This document shows, piece after piece, positions 34,349 to 44,010 of a stretch of DNA of 64,000 bases. Every line of letters starts with the position of its first letter. The first letter of the stretch is position 1. Position numbers and translations under genes: made by a program. The notes under the pieces were generated by a model. That model made no database searches and was not told the DNA's origin. It saw nothing but the letters and a program-made list of their open reading frames with translations. Source of the stretch: JBMYTN01 sp049604415 (lineage in GTDB: Bacteria; Pseudomonadota; Alphaproteobacteria; Rhodospirillales; Rhodospirillaceae); the NCBI GenBank assembly GCA_049604415.1, contig JBMYTN010000001.1:124001-188000 (forward strand), given 5' to 3'.

Positions 34349-36682
34349 TCAAGCCGGGCGCACAAACCCGGCCATGACGCGCTTTGACCCGGCTTTGTCA
34401 AAGGCGATGTGCAGTCGGGCCTCATCCACATCCAGCACCGTACCCGGACCAAATTTGTCGTGATGGACCCGGTCCCCAGGCGCATAGCTGTCGCTGGATT
34501 TTGGCGTTTCGACCTCCCAAGGTGTTCCGCCAGCGTCGAGCTGCCGGGTCGGTCGAGGCGTGGCCCATAGCTCCCCGCCAGCCGTGCCCCAGCCGCCAGG
34601 GGACTCGATGTAGCCTTGGGCACCACTGCCATAAATGCCAGTTTCGCTTTCCCGCTCCACACAATCGGCCGGCAGTTCTTCCACAAACCGACTGGGCAGG
34701 CCGGAGCGCCATTCATTGAACACCCGCCGATTGGCGGCAAAAGACACCAAAGCCCGCTTTTTCGCTCTGGTCAGGCCGACATAGGCCAAGCGGCGCTCTT
34801 CTTCCAAGGCTTCCGCCCCGCCTTCATCCAAAGCCCGGCGATGGGGAAAGACTTCTTCCTCCCAGCCCGGCAGGAATACGGTGTCGAATTCCAACCCCTT
34901 GGCCGCATGCAAGGTCATCAAGGTCACCGCGTCATCCCCGGCCCGAGCATCATTGTCCATGACCAGACTGACATGTTCCAGGAAGCCTTCCAGACTCTCG
35001 AATTCCTCCAGGGCGGCGACCAATTCGCGCAGGTTCTCCAAGCGCCCCTCGGCTTCCGGGGCCCGGCTGGCCCGCCACATATCCGTATAGCCGCTTTCAT
35101 CAAGCACGGTGCCCGCCAATTCGGCGACCGAAATGCCTTCCTTTAAAGACCGCCAGCGCGACAAATCTTCCAACAAGCCGCGCAAGGATCCACGGGCCTT
35201 GGGTTTCAGCTCGTCCGTCACCACAACCCGACGGGCGGCTTCGACCACCGAGATCCCTTCCAGGCGGGAGGCCATGTTCAAGGTCTGCAAGGCCACCGGC
35301 CCCAAACCCCGCTTGGGCGTGTTCATGATCCGCTCAAATGCCAAACCGTCATCCGGCTGCGCCACACAGCGCAAATAGGCGATGGCGTCTCGGATCTCGA
35401 GCCGCTCATAAAATCGCGGCCCGCCGATCACCCGATAGGGCACGCCGGTGGCAATCAGACGTTCCTCGAACTCACGGGTTTGGAATCCGGCTCGGACCAG
35501 GACGGCCATGCTGTTCAGGGCTTCTCCGCTGCGCTGGAGGGACTCGGCCTCGTCGACCACCCAGCGGGCTTCGCCCTCCCCATCCCACAGGCCCCGGACG
35601 CGAACCTTTTCACCAGTTTCACCCTCTCGGGCTGCAGCGGCCCGCAATTCCTTGCCCAACCGCCCGGTATTGTTGCGGATCAGGCCGGAAGCAGCAGCCA
35701 AAATCATTGGGGTTGATCGATAATTGCGCTCCAAGCGGACCACTTTGGCCCCGGGAAAATCAGCCTCGAAGCGCAAAATATTGCCGACCTCGGCCCCGCG
35801 CCAGGAGTAGATCGATTGGTCGTCATCGCCGACGCAGCAAATATTGCCCGAACCGCGTGCCAACAGGCGCAGCCAAAGGTATTGCGCCACATTGGTGTCT
35901 TGATATTCGTCCACCAGGATATAGCGGAACTGGCTGCGGTAGCGTTCCAGCACATCCGCATGGCCTTTGAACAGCTTCAAGCAGAGCAGCAACAGATCGC
36001 CAAAATCCGTCGCGTTCACCACCGCCAGCCGCTGCTGATAGGCCTGATAGATCTCGAGCATCCGTCCGGAAGCGTGTCCCCGGCCGGTGTCATCCGCCGG
36101 GACTGCGTCTGGCTCCAGGCCGCGATCCTTCCAGCGTTGGATCACCCCCATGGCCGATTGCGGAGTCCATTTTTTCACATCAATGGACTCGGCTTCCATC
36201 AACTGCTTCAGCAGCCGTTGCTGGTCATCGGTATCCAGAATGGTGAAATTGCTCTTCAGGCCAACCAGCTCCGCATGGGCCCGGAGAATCCGAGCGCCCA
36301 AAGCATGGAAGGTCCCCAACCATGCCGCCTCCGCCCCGGGACCAATCAGCCCGGCGGCCCGCTCGCGCATTTCTCGCGCCGCCTTATTGGTGAAGGTCAC
36401 ACAAAGCACCTGCCAGGGCCGGGCCAAGCGCCGATGGAGGATCCAGGCCAGACGGGTTGTCAGCACCCGGGTTTTCCCGGTCCCTGCCCCAGACAGCACC
36501 AGGACCGGTCCCTCAGTGGTTTCGATGGCTTGACGTTGCTCGGGATTAAGTCCCTCCAGCCAAGGCGGCGGAGCAACCGGAGCCGGTGTCGCGCGCGCGC
36601 CAAGTCCAGGGTCTGCCACAGCCGAAGTCGGGCTGGGGCTTGGTGCCATCAAAGAGTCATCAAGATCAAAGGGATCCGCCAT
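34349..36682 (-). CDS. uvrD: ATP-dependent DNA helicase UvrD/PcrA
   Basis: This superfamily 1A helicase unwinds DNA 3' to 5' in mismatch and nucleotide excision repair. The 777-residue protein has motif I SGAGTGKTRVL, motif II DEYQDTN, motif III GDDDQSIYSWRGA, motif IV RLERNYRS, motif V VTLMTLHAAKGLEFDTVFL and motif VI RLAYVGLTRAKK. The C-terminal tail carries GDRVHHDKFGPGTVLDVD, the Tudor-like domain of UvrD/PcrA that binds RNA polymerase. The first 60 residues are Ala/Pro-rich. The ATG at 36682 was chosen; an upstream in-frame start adds 14 residues. Confidence 0.95.
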   Translation of the reverse strand: MADPFDLDDSLMAPSPSPTSAVADPGLGARATPAPVAPPPWLEGLNPEQRQAIETTEGPVLVLSGAGTGKTRVLTTRLAWILHRRLARPWQVLCVTFTNKAAREMRERAAGLIGPGAEAAWLGTFHALGARILRAHAELVGLKSNFTILDTDDQQRLLKQLMEAESIDVKKWTPQSAMGVIQRWKDRGLEPDAVPADDTGRGHASGRMLEIYQAYQQRLAVVNATDFGDLLLLCLKLFKGHADVLERYRSQFRYILVDEYQDTNVAQYLWLRLLARGSGNICCVGDDDQSIYSWRGAEVGNILRFEADFPGAKVVRLERNYRSTPMILAAASGLIRNNTGRLGKELRAAAAREGETGEKVRVRGLWDGEGEARWVVDEAESLQRSGEALNSMAVLVRAGFQTREFEERLIATGVPYRVIGGPRFYERLEIRDAIAYLRCVAQPDDGLAFERIMNTPKRGLGPVALQTLNMASRLEGISVVEAARRVVVTDELKPKARGSLRGLLEDLSRWRSLKEGISVAELAGTVLDESGYTDMWRASRAPEAEGRLENLRELVAALEEFESLEGFLEHVSLVMDNDARAGDDAVTLMTLHAAKGLEFDTVFLPGWEEEVFPHRRALDEGGAEALEEERRLAYVGLTRAKKRALVSFAANRRVFNEWRSGLPSRFVEELPADCVERESETGIYGSGAQGYIESPGGWGTAGGELWATPRPTRQLDAGGTPWEVETPKSSDSYAPGDRVHHDKFGPGTVLDVDEARLHIAFDKAGSKRVMAGFVRPA

Positions 36683-36866
36683 GGTCTTCCAGCATAAAGG
36701 GGGTTGAGGGGCATCTGACCCCAATATATGGGGGTACTATAGGGCTTTTGCGGTCTGATGTCCCGCCCTTTGCGCCGATTCACGCCAACCTGCCCGGAGT
36801 TTGCAGGCTTGTGGTTGTCTGCCTAAGGAGTATTGTTTTGGCCCGACCAAAAACAAGAGCCTGACC

Positions 36867-37187
36867 ATGCCGACCCCCGAGAAGCCGCCGCATCCCGGCT
36901 ATATCCTGCAAAGACGGTTTATGGATCCCAACCGGATCGGCATCAACCAACTGGCCCGCGCCATTGACGTGCCGCCTAATCGAATCAGCACAATTGTCAA
37001 TGGCCAGCGCTCAATCACCGCTGACACGGCCTTACGATTGGCGAAGTTTTTTGACACCACTGCCCTTTATTGGATGAACATCCAGAACCGCTATGACCTG
37101 TCCGTGGCCGAAGCGATCATTGCAGAAGACCTGCAAACCGGCATCCCCCGCCTAGCCGACGGCATCGCCCATGCGGACACGGACTGA
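36867..37187 (+). CDS. HigA-like XRE-family transcriptional regulator
   Basis: A 106-residue single-domain helix-turn-helix protein of the HigA/VapI antitoxin family. PEKPPHPGYILQRRFMDPN leads into the helix-turn-helix INQLARAIDVPPNRISTIVN, then GQRSITADTALRLAKFF and the family sequence YWMNIQNRYDLSVAE. HigA antitoxins normally sit behind a higB toxin gene, but none lies within 180 bases upstream, which is closed by uvrD. A tiny frame (36838-36864, eight codons, with AAGGAG before it) ends two bases before this ATG and could act as a translated leader. It may be an orphan regulator. Confidence 0.88.
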   Translation: MPTPEKPPHPGYILQRRFMDPNRIGINQLARAIDVPPNRISTIVNGQRSITADTALRLAKFFDTTALYWMNIQNRYDLSVAEAIIAEDLQTGIPRLADGIAHADTD

Positions 37188-37235
37188 CGCCAAACCTTGC
37201 TCGGTAGTTGTCACGCTGCGAAATCGGTCGTCGGC

Positions 37236-40070
37236 TCAAATTGAAACAATAACAGACTCGTCAGTAACGTCTTGAGGCTCGCGGCTGGCCTCAAGCACCG
37301 CCATGGCCTCCGCCTCAGGCAGTGGTTTGGCCAATAAATAGCCTTGGGCAATGTCACAGCCCTCATCGCGCAAATAATTATACTGCTCTTCGGTCTCCAC
37401 CCCTTCGGCGACAACCGCCAAGCCAAGGCTATGGCCCAAGCCAATAATGGCCCGGGCGATGACCGCATCGCTGCTGCCATGCACCAAATGGCGGACAAAG
37501 GATTGGTCAACCTTGAGGCAATCGACGGAGAACTGTTTCAAATAGGCCAGGGACGAATAGCCGGTGCCAAAATCATCAATAGACAGGCGGACCCCAAGCT
37601 CGGACAGCTCTTCCAGCAGCTTGATCGAGCCTTTGCCATCCTGCAGCAACATGGATTCCGTCAGTTCCAATTCAATCTTACTGGCGGGCAGATCATATTG
37701 GCTCAGCAACTCCCGCACCCGGTCGAGCAAACCGGCCTTGCGGAACTGCACGGCGGACAGATTGACGGCCATGGAGATATTGGTCAGGCCTTGGGACCGC
37801 CACCGGGCCAGGGTGCGGAAAGATTCCTCCATCACCCAATCGCCAAGTTGCAAGATTAAGCCACTTTCCTCGGCAACCGGGATGAAGGTTGACGGCGGGA
37901 TATTGCCCATCTCGGGGTGGACCCAGCGACAGAGCGCCTCCACGCCCGTGGGCCGTTTGCTGCGGAAATCAAATTGCGGCTGGAAATTCAGGGTCAGTCC
38001 CTGGTTCTCCAGGGCATGACGCAATTTCTCTTCCAATCCCAACCGTTTGGCCGCCTCGGCGTTCATTTCTGCGGAGAAGAAGGAATAAACTTCGCCTTCG
38101 GTCCGCACCGCCCGGTACATGGCCATATCGGCATTTTGGATCAGGCTGTCCGGATCAGTGGCGTCTTGCGGATATAACGTGATGCCCACATTGGCCCGCA
38201 CCCGAACAATCTGCCCGCCCAAATCCACCGGGGTGTGAATGGCTTCGACCACCCGACTGGCCAGCACAGCGGCTGCCTCCGCATTAGGCGCGTTGGGTTG
38301 GATCAGCGCGAACTCATCCCCGCCCAGCCGGGCCACGGTATCGGCTTCTTCGGCGACGGCCAAAATGCGCGAGGCGATGATCATCAACATCTGATCGCCG
38401 GCCGCATGGCCCAAGGTGTCATTGACCCGCGAAAATTGGTCCAAATCGATAAACAAAACCGCCAGGCCCTGGCTCATTTTTCGGGACTGGATCACCGCCT
38501 GATACAGGCGGTCCCGGAACAGCACCCGATTGGGCAAGCGGGTCAGGGTGTCATAGTTTGACAGATAACGGATCCGTTCCTCTGCCTTCTTGCGCGCTGT
38601 GACATCCTCCTGAACCGCAACAAAGTGGGTGATCGCTCCATCTTCATTCGCGATTGGGGTGATGGTTTCCTCCACCACATAGGTCCGTCCATCTTTCCGC
38701 CGTTCGATCATCTCCCCGCGCCAGGGACGGCCGCCAAGCAGCGCGTCCCAAAGCTCTCGATAAACATCATCGGATTGCAAACCGGATTTGAGCAAATTGG
38801 GTTTTTTGCCGATGACCTCGGTTTCACCATATCCGGAGAGCCGACAAAAGGCCGCGTTCACCCATTGGATTTGGCCATCGGTATCGGTGATAAAAATGGC
38901 ATTGGCCGCAGCCGCCATCGCCGTGGAATGCAACCGCAGGCGCGATTGGTCTTGGATGGTTTGAAAAGCCGCCCCAAGTCGAGCCGCAATGGTGTCCAAA
39001 CGCCGCAGGATGGCCTCAGACAACCGTTGTTCGTGGGAGGGCTCGTCTTCCAGAACCTCAGCTGAGTTGTGCACATCAGGCAGATGCAGCGCCATGCAGC
39101 CCGCCACCGCATTGTTGGTCCACAGCGGAAACACCACCAACCGCCCGGGCCCCAAAGGCTGAGCCCAACCGGGTGTCGGGGCCATGTCAAAGCCGCTGAT
39201 TGCCTGACTGCCCAAACCATCCGTAGCCGCACCGCCATGCCCGACCGCAAGGTCGATGACACGGCCCCGGACCAAAGCTTTGCCAGCGGGACCCAAACTG
39301 CCGTCGTCTTCTTCCCGCCACTGCTCATCCATTGGCCCCATGCGGTCCACATCACCGCCGGACCGGGCGACCACTTGAATGCGTCCCCCTTCCTCCTTCA
39401 AGCCAACCCAGATGGCGGACAGCGAAAACAGCCGACCAACCCGCAAACAGACCTCTTTGCAGATCTCTTCGGTGGAGGATCCCAGCAAGAGATGATTGTC
39501 GATGGCCCGGATCAGGCTTTCGGTTTCATCGGCCACCACCCGTTCGGTGATATCACGGACCACAGCCACAAACAGGCTGCCATCCTCGACCTCCACACGG
39601 GTAACCGTGATGGAGATCGGGACCTCTCGCCCATCGCCCCGCTGGCCATGGTGGACCGGCTCGGAGCGGCGTCGGGCAGTTGTGGCTGGCAGAGAGGCAT
39701 CATTTTGTGAAAGCACGGCCACAAGACCACCGGTTTTGTGGTGACCTAAGGGATCCGGCAAAATGGTGGCCACGGGTTTGCCGCATGACTCCGTAGAGCG
39801 GACATGGAAGATCCGCTCGGCCGCCGGATTGATATCAACAATGATGCCTTCGCCGTCGGTGGTCACAATGCCATCGGTCATGCTGTTGACCACCGTGGCC
39901 GCATGGCGTTCCCGACGGCGGACTTGGCGTTCTCGGTCCTCTGCAAAGCGATCCGCCAGATTGGCCAGCATGCGATCCCGCCGCGAGGTCATGTAGACCA
40001 TCGCAGCAACCGCAAAAACGGCCACCACCGCCGAGGCACCGCCGATCACTGTGAGCAGGGTTGTGTCCAT
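37236..40070 (-). CDS. PAS-GAF-PAS-GGDEF-EAL c-di-GMP signalling protein
   Basis: A 944-residue c-di-GMP enzyme. An N-terminal membrane helix (about residues 8-27) and a short coiled coil are followed by a PAS domain (VVNSMTDGIVTTDGEGIIVD), a GAF-like region (about 185-385) and a second PAS-PAC (AIFITDTDGQIQWVNAAFCR). The GGDEF domain has an intact ARLGGDEFALI but lacks the RxxD inhibitory site (EEAD instead). The EAL domain has VEALCRWVHPE, LELTESMLL and IDDFGTGYSSLAYL, all intact. Both synthase and hydrolase activities are possible; many such tandem proteins act mainly as phosphodiesterases. It lies beside the CHASE2 cyclase. Confidence 0.93.
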   Translation of the reverse strand: MDTTLLTVIGGASAVVAVFAVAAMVYMTSRRDRMLANLADRFAEDRERQVRRRERHAATVVNSMTDGIVTTDGEGIIVDINPAAERIFHVRSTESCGKPVATILPDPLGHHKTGGLVAVLSQNDASLPATTARRRSEPVHHGQRGDGREVPISITVTRVEVEDGSLFVAVVRDITERVVADETESLIRAIDNHLLLGSSTEEICKEVCLRVGRLFSLSAIWVGLKEEGGRIQVVARSGGDVDRMGPMDEQWREEDDGSLGPAGKALVRGRVIDLAVGHGGAATDGLGSQAISGFDMAPTPGWAQPLGPGRLVVFPLWTNNAVAGCMALHLPDVHNSAEVLEDEPSHEQRLSEAILRRLDTIAARLGAAFQTIQDQSRLRLHSTAMAAAANAIFITDTDGQIQWVNAAFCRLSGYGETEVIGKKPNLLKSGLQSDDVYRELWDALLGGRPWRGEMIERRKDGRTYVVEETITPIANEDGAITHFVAVQEDVTARKKAEERIRYLSNYDTLTRLPNRVLFRDRLYQAVIQSRKMSQGLAVLFIDLDQFSRVNDTLGHAAGDQMLMIIASRILAVAEEADTVARLGGDEFALIQPNAPNAEAAAVLASRVVEAIHTPVDLGGQIVRVRANVGITLYPQDATDPDSLIQNADMAMYRAVRTEGEVYSFFSAEMNAEAAKRLGLEEKLRHALENQGLTLNFQPQFDFRSKRPTGVEALCRWVHPEMGNIPPSTFIPVAEESGLILQLGDWVMEESFRTLARWRSQGLTNISMAVNLSAVQFRKAGLLDRVRELLSQYDLPASKIELELTESMLLQDGKGSIKLLEELSELGVRLSIDDFGTGYSSLAYLKQFSVDCLKVDQSFVRHLVHGSSDAVIARAIIGLGHSLGLAVVAEGVETEEQYNYLRDEGCDIAQGYLLAKPLPEAEAMAVLEASREPQDVTDESVIVSI

Positions 40071-40183
40071 AGACTCAGCCTAAGGGGAATTGTACCCCGG
40101 GTCAAAGTATTGCGTCCTTTTGGAGCGGCTGAGTCTTAAAAAAAACCGTAATTGTTAACCAATGATTCCAAAAACCAGCATTG

Positions 40184-42502
40184 CTATTTTGTTAGTGCAA
40201 CAAAGACACCATCCCAGTCCTCGCCAGGGCTCGCTTCAGCATAGGAGGATAGGCGTTCCTCATAGAGATTAAACAGCCCATCAAGACCCAGCTCCGGCAA
40301 GGTTTGCCGACAGGTCAGCAAATGCTTCTGAGCCTGACCCCAGTCTTGCGCGCGGTAGCAAGCTAGCATTTGATCATGTTCCGAGCGCAGGGTTTTGAAA
40401 TCCTCAGACGCCGCCATCTCTTCATCGCCGACCAGTCCGAAAATCCGCACCGGCACGGTCTTCCCTTTCACCCGGATCAAATCCAACTCGAGCAAAGCGA
40501 AACTAGCCGCCAGTTCAACGGAGTTTTCGCCAACAACGGTGGTCACCCCATAGGTTTTGGATTGACCTTCCAGACGCGATGCCAGGTTCACATTATCGCC
40601 AAGCACCGAATAGTCGAAGCGTTGGTCGGACCCCATATTGCCGACGCAAACGGTGCCGGAATTGATGCCGATCCCGATGGCCAAGGGGATATGCTTGCGG
40701 CCCTCCTCCTTGGCTTCTTGCTCCAATTCCTCGTTCACGGCTTTCAAACGAGCCGCCATTTCCAGGGCCGAGGAACAGGCATTGCGGGCATGGCGACCAT
40801 CATCGAGCGGTGCATTCCAAAACGCCATGATGCAGTCGCCCATATATTTATCGATGGTGCCTTCCTTGGCCAAAATCACATCGGTCATCGGCGTCAGGAA
40901 ACGGTTGATCAGCTTGGTCAACCCTTCCGCATCAAACAGCTCGGAGATCGTGGTGAAGCCGCGGACATCGCAGAACATCATGGTCATGTCCCGCATTTCC
41001 CCGCCCAATTTCAACTGGGTCGGATCCTTGGCCAGGCGTTCCACCAGAGCCGGAGACATGTAACGGGAGAACGCATCACGCACCTGACGTCTCTGCGCCT
41101 CTTCCGCCGCATAGGCCATATAAGTCAACTGCATATAGATCAACACCGACACCAGAGCCGGATAGATTGGGTCATAAAGCATCAATCTTTCGGAATAGAG
41201 CCAGAAACAATAGGCAATGGTGCCCGCGACAATCCCCACCAACAGCAACAACGTCCATCGCGCACCGATCATCGGCACCAAAATGATCAACATCACGCCA
41301 ACAATAAGTGTGCCAAAGAACTCATAGGTCGGGGCTTCTCGGGGGCGCTGAAGGGTCTCCCCGGTCAGAATATTCTCAATGATATTGGCGTGGACCTCCA
41401 CCCCAGGCAAAAAGCTGGTCAAGGGGGTGGTCTTGATATCGAGCAGCCCCACCGCTGAGGTGCCGAGCAAAACAAATTTGTTGGTAAATTTTTCCGGCGG
41501 TGCGGTGCCGTTTAAGACATCAACGGCTGAGACATATTTTTCCCGGTCATAATGGGAAAAATACACATAGAACAAGCCGTTCTCGTCCACCGGCACAGAG
41601 AGATTGCCGCCGTTGGGAATCTGGATCCCAACCCGGTCAAGCCCTTCCACCCCGGCCCGGCGCGCACCAAGCAGAAGGATATTCGATGCTCCGGCAGCGA
41701 CCCTGATCATTTCCATCGAGAGCGAAGGCCAGAAGCGTTCGCTTTCCTGCGCCCGGACCACCATGGGCACCCGACGCACGGTCCCATCAAGCTCGCCCTC
41801 GACAATAAACACCCCACGCCCGGTCGCGGCTTCATCCAGAACCGGCAGGTTGTAGAGCATTTTCGGGAAGGTTTTGACGTAGCGCTCGATATTATGGCCG
41901 CGGACAACGATGGACGACCAAGGCGGATTGGTTTGATCCTGTGTGGTTTTGGAGGACGGTGCCATGCCCATCACCACATTGCCCGAGCTGATCGAGGTCG
42001 AGAACAGGAAGTCATTATCCGGCAAATTAGCCAGAACTTGTTCTACGGAATTTGGCAACGCATAGGTGTCGACAATTCGAGACGGAGAGGCCCTGTCTGG
42101 TTCGGAGAACACGGAGTCAAATCCGAGCACCAAGGGGCCCATTTCCAGAATGCGATCAACAAGTTGCGAATTGATGTTCCGGGGCCAGGGCCACTGCCCA
42201 ACCTCTTCAAAGCTCTTGTCATCCAGATCAACAATGGTGACAAAGCGGGTTAAGTCAGTGACTTCCCGGGGTTTGATAATCTGATAATAGTCAAAGGTCT
42301 TGGAGCGCAGGAATTGGATCGGTCCGGCATTCTGCGCTTGGAAAACCAACGCAGCCAGGAGCACCACCAGGCCCCACATTCGTGAGGAGGAAAAAAAGCC
42401 CAGTATGGCCCGCTTCAGGCTGAAGTCCTGCATGGATGCAGCGACCTTCGCCTTAACGCGACTGGCTATGTTGGCTCCAACATTGGCGCTGCCATCAGGC
42501 AT
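40184..42502 (-). CDS. CHASE2-domain class III adenylate/guanylate cyclase
   Basis: A 772-residue membrane cyclase. One N-terminal helix is followed by a periplasmic CHASE2 sensor domain (FVTIVDLDDKSFEEVGQWPWPR to GTSAVGLLDIKTTPL), three membrane helices (about residues 375-465) and a class III cyclase domain. The cyclase has the metal-binding Asp in MMFCDVRGFTT and in DKYMGDCIMAFWNAP. The Lys of DKYMGD favours ATP, and VLGDNVNLASRLE supplies the transition-state Asn/Arg. cAMP is therefore the likelier product. The ligand of the CHASE2 domain is unknown. The gene follows the same strand as the GGDEF/EAL gene, 113 bases apart. Confidence 0.93.
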   Translation of the reverse strand: MPDGSANVGANIASRVKAKVAASMQDFSLKRAILGFFSSSRMWGLVVLLAALVFQAQNAGPIQFLRSKTFDYYQIIKPREVTDLTRFVTIVDLDDKSFEEVGQWPWPRNINSQLVDRILEMGPLVLGFDSVFSEPDRASPSRIVDTYALPNSVEQVLANLPDNDFLFSTSISSGNVVMGMAPSSKTTQDQTNPPWSSIVVRGHNIERYVKTFPKMLYNLPVLDEAATGRGVFIVEGELDGTVRRVPMVVRAQESERFWPSLSMEMIRVAAGASNILLLGARRAGVEGLDRVGIQIPNGGNLSVPVDENGLFYVYFSHYDREKYVSAVDVLNGTAPPEKFTNKFVLLGTSAVGLLDIKTTPLTSFLPGVEVHANIIENILTGETLQRPREAPTYEFFGTLIVGVMLIILVPMIGARWTLLLLVGIVAGTIAYCFWLYSERLMLYDPIYPALVSVLIYMQLTYMAYAAEEAQRRQVRDAFSRYMSPALVERLAKDPTQLKLGGEMRDMTMMFCDVRGFTTISELFDAEGLTKLINRFLTPMTDVILAKEGTIDKYMGDCIMAFWNAPLDDGRHARNACSSALEMAARLKAVNEELEQEAKEEGRKHIPLAIGIGINSGTVCVGNMGSDQRFDYSVLGDNVNLASRLEGQSKTYGVTTVVGENSVELAASFALLELDLIRVKGKTVPVRIFGLVGDEEMAASEDFKTLRSEHDQMLACYRAQDWGQAQKHLLTCRQTLPELGLDGLFNLYEERLSSYAEASPGEDWDGVFVALTK

Positions 42503-42643
42503 GGGGGCTGACGCTCCGGTCCCAAAAATAGGATTCCACGTTTCATCTTCATCATTACCCGATAAGGATACTCGGTTCCAGTCCCCTGATCCGGGAAATG
42601 GTTTTTCCCGATCAATTTCATCGGACCGTCTTGGTTTCGGCCC

Positions 42644-43120
42644 TTAAGTGGTTTCGTCGCCAATCACGTCATGACCCGCCAGGACAGGGCGCTCCGCAAC
42701 GGGTTTCAAAACAATCGTGGTCCTAACCCGGGTCACTGAGGGCACCACATTAATCTGTTGCTCAATGATTGCATTGAGCTCTGCGGTGCCCGAGGCGCGG
42801 ATCTTGAGCATATAGCAGTCATCACCGGCGATTTTATGCAACTCCTCAAGGCCGGTGACCCCAGACAAGGCCGCCGCCGTGTCAAAGCCCAAACTCGGCT
42901 TCGCATCGGTAACGAAGACAAAGGCCAGCAGGGGTTTGCCCAGCGCAACCGCATCAAGCCGAACCTCATAGCCTTGAATAACCTCATCGGCTTCCAGCCG
43001 TCGGATCCGTTCTGAAACCGCAGACGGGGCCAAGCAGACCCGTCGGGCGATCTCGGCTTTGGCCAAGGCTGCATTCTCCAGAAGGATTTTCAGAATTTCT
43101 CTATCTTTAGCGTCCAACAT
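42644..43120 (-). CDS. Lrp/AsnC family transcriptional regulator
   Basis: A 158-residue feast/famine regulator. The N-terminal helix-turn-helix (LDAKDREILKILLENAALAK, then APSAVSERIRRLEADEVIQGY) binds DNA. The C-terminal RAM domain (GVTGLEELHKIAGDDCYMLKI) binds an amino acid or related ligand and oligomerises. It is divergent from the hydrolase-RraA-cupin cluster with 47 bases between the starts, so it is the likely local regulator. The ligand is unknown. Confidence 0.93.
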   Translation of the reverse strand: MLDAKDREILKILLENAALAKAEIARRVCLAPSAVSERIRRLEADEVIQGYEVRLDAVALGKPLLAFVFVTDAKPSLGFDTAAALSGVTGLEELHKIAGDDCYMLKIRASGTAELNAIIEQQINVVPSVTRVRTTIVLKPVAERPVLAGHDVIGDETT

Positions 43121-43167
43121 TCGTCAATATGGCCCTATCACTGAACGAACATAGATTTTTGTCACAA

Positions 43168-44010
43168 ATGAGCGACGAAACACCATACTCCCATTCCTGG
43201 GTTACGGACAGGCTGGATCTGAAACTCGGCGGACAGGCCATCAGCTTACACTATGCCCGTCGACCTGGAACTGGCCCCACCTTGGTCTGTCTGCATGGGT
43301 TTGGCTCGACCAAGGAAGACTATGCGGACCTTGCCTTGCGTCCGGATTTTCGCGATCGGGATTTGGTGTGTTGGGATGCCCCGGGATGCGGCGCATCAAC
43401 ACTCCAGGATCCAACCGCATTGTCGATTCCGTTCCTAAAGGAGGTCGCGCTCTCCGCCTGCGCGCAGCTTGGCATTGAGCGTTTTCATCTTTTGGGCCAC
43501 TCGATGGGGGGGTTAACCGGCCTTCTGCTTGCCCATCAGCATCCAGAGCGGGTTTTAAGTTTCTTTGATATTGAGGGCAACTTGGCCCCGGAAGACTGTT
43601 TTCTGTCTCGCCAAATTCTCGACCATCCTGAAGACACGCCCGAAGATTTTATGCGCAATTTCCAAGCGCGCGTAAAACAGCGCCCGGAATTTGGCTGTGC
43701 GCTCTACGCGACGACCTTGCCGCTAAAGGTTGGAGCCACAAGCGTCAAACCGATTTTTAGCTCCATGGTCGAGATTTCAGACAGTCAGCCTTTGCTGCAG
43801 ATGATGGCAGGTTTGACCTGTCCGAAGGCCTTCCTGTTTGGAACCCAGAACAGACATCTGTCCTATCTCAGCCAATTGCCCTGCATTGGGGTTGATGTCA
43901 TCGAGATCCCCTCTTCCGGACATTTCCCAATGTATTCCAATGCTCCGGAATTGTGGTCGGCATTGTCGGCCTTTCTGGAGCGCGCGGAGCAGAGCCGTGA
44001 CACCGCATGA
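43168..44010 (+). CDS. Alpha/beta hydrolase
   Basis: A 280-residue alpha/beta-hydrolase. LVCLHGFGSTKEDYADL gives the oxyanion hole, LLGHSMGGLTGLLLA the nucleophile Ser, and SSGHFPMYSNAPELW the catalytic His. The usual acid position in FGTQNRH reads Asn, so the acid may be elsewhere. No clear ribosome-binding site marks the start; an ATG at 43129 would add 13 residues and nearly abut the divergent Lrp gene, so the ATG at 43168 was preferred. It overlaps the RraA-like gene by 14 bases. It probably cleaves an ester or acid intermediate in the small pathway encoded here. Confidence 0.82.
   Translation: MSDETPYSHSWVTDRLDLKLGGQAISLHYARRPGTGPTLVCLHGFGSTKEDYADLALRPDFRDRDLVCWDAPGCGASTLQDPTALSIPFLKEVALSACAQLGIERFHLLGHSMGGLTGLLLAHQHPERVLSFFDIEGNLAPEDCFLSRQILDHPEDTPEDFMRNFQARVKQRPEFGCALYATTLPLKVGATSVKPIFSSMVEISDSQPLLQMMAGLTCPKAFLFGTQNRHLSYLSQLPCIGVDVIEIPSSGHFPMYSNAPELWSALSAFLERAEQSRDTA

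Noticed and set aside
35816..36697. Long plus-strand frame opposite uvrD
   Set aside because: It is a GC-rich antisense shadow; the helicase motifs are on the other strand.
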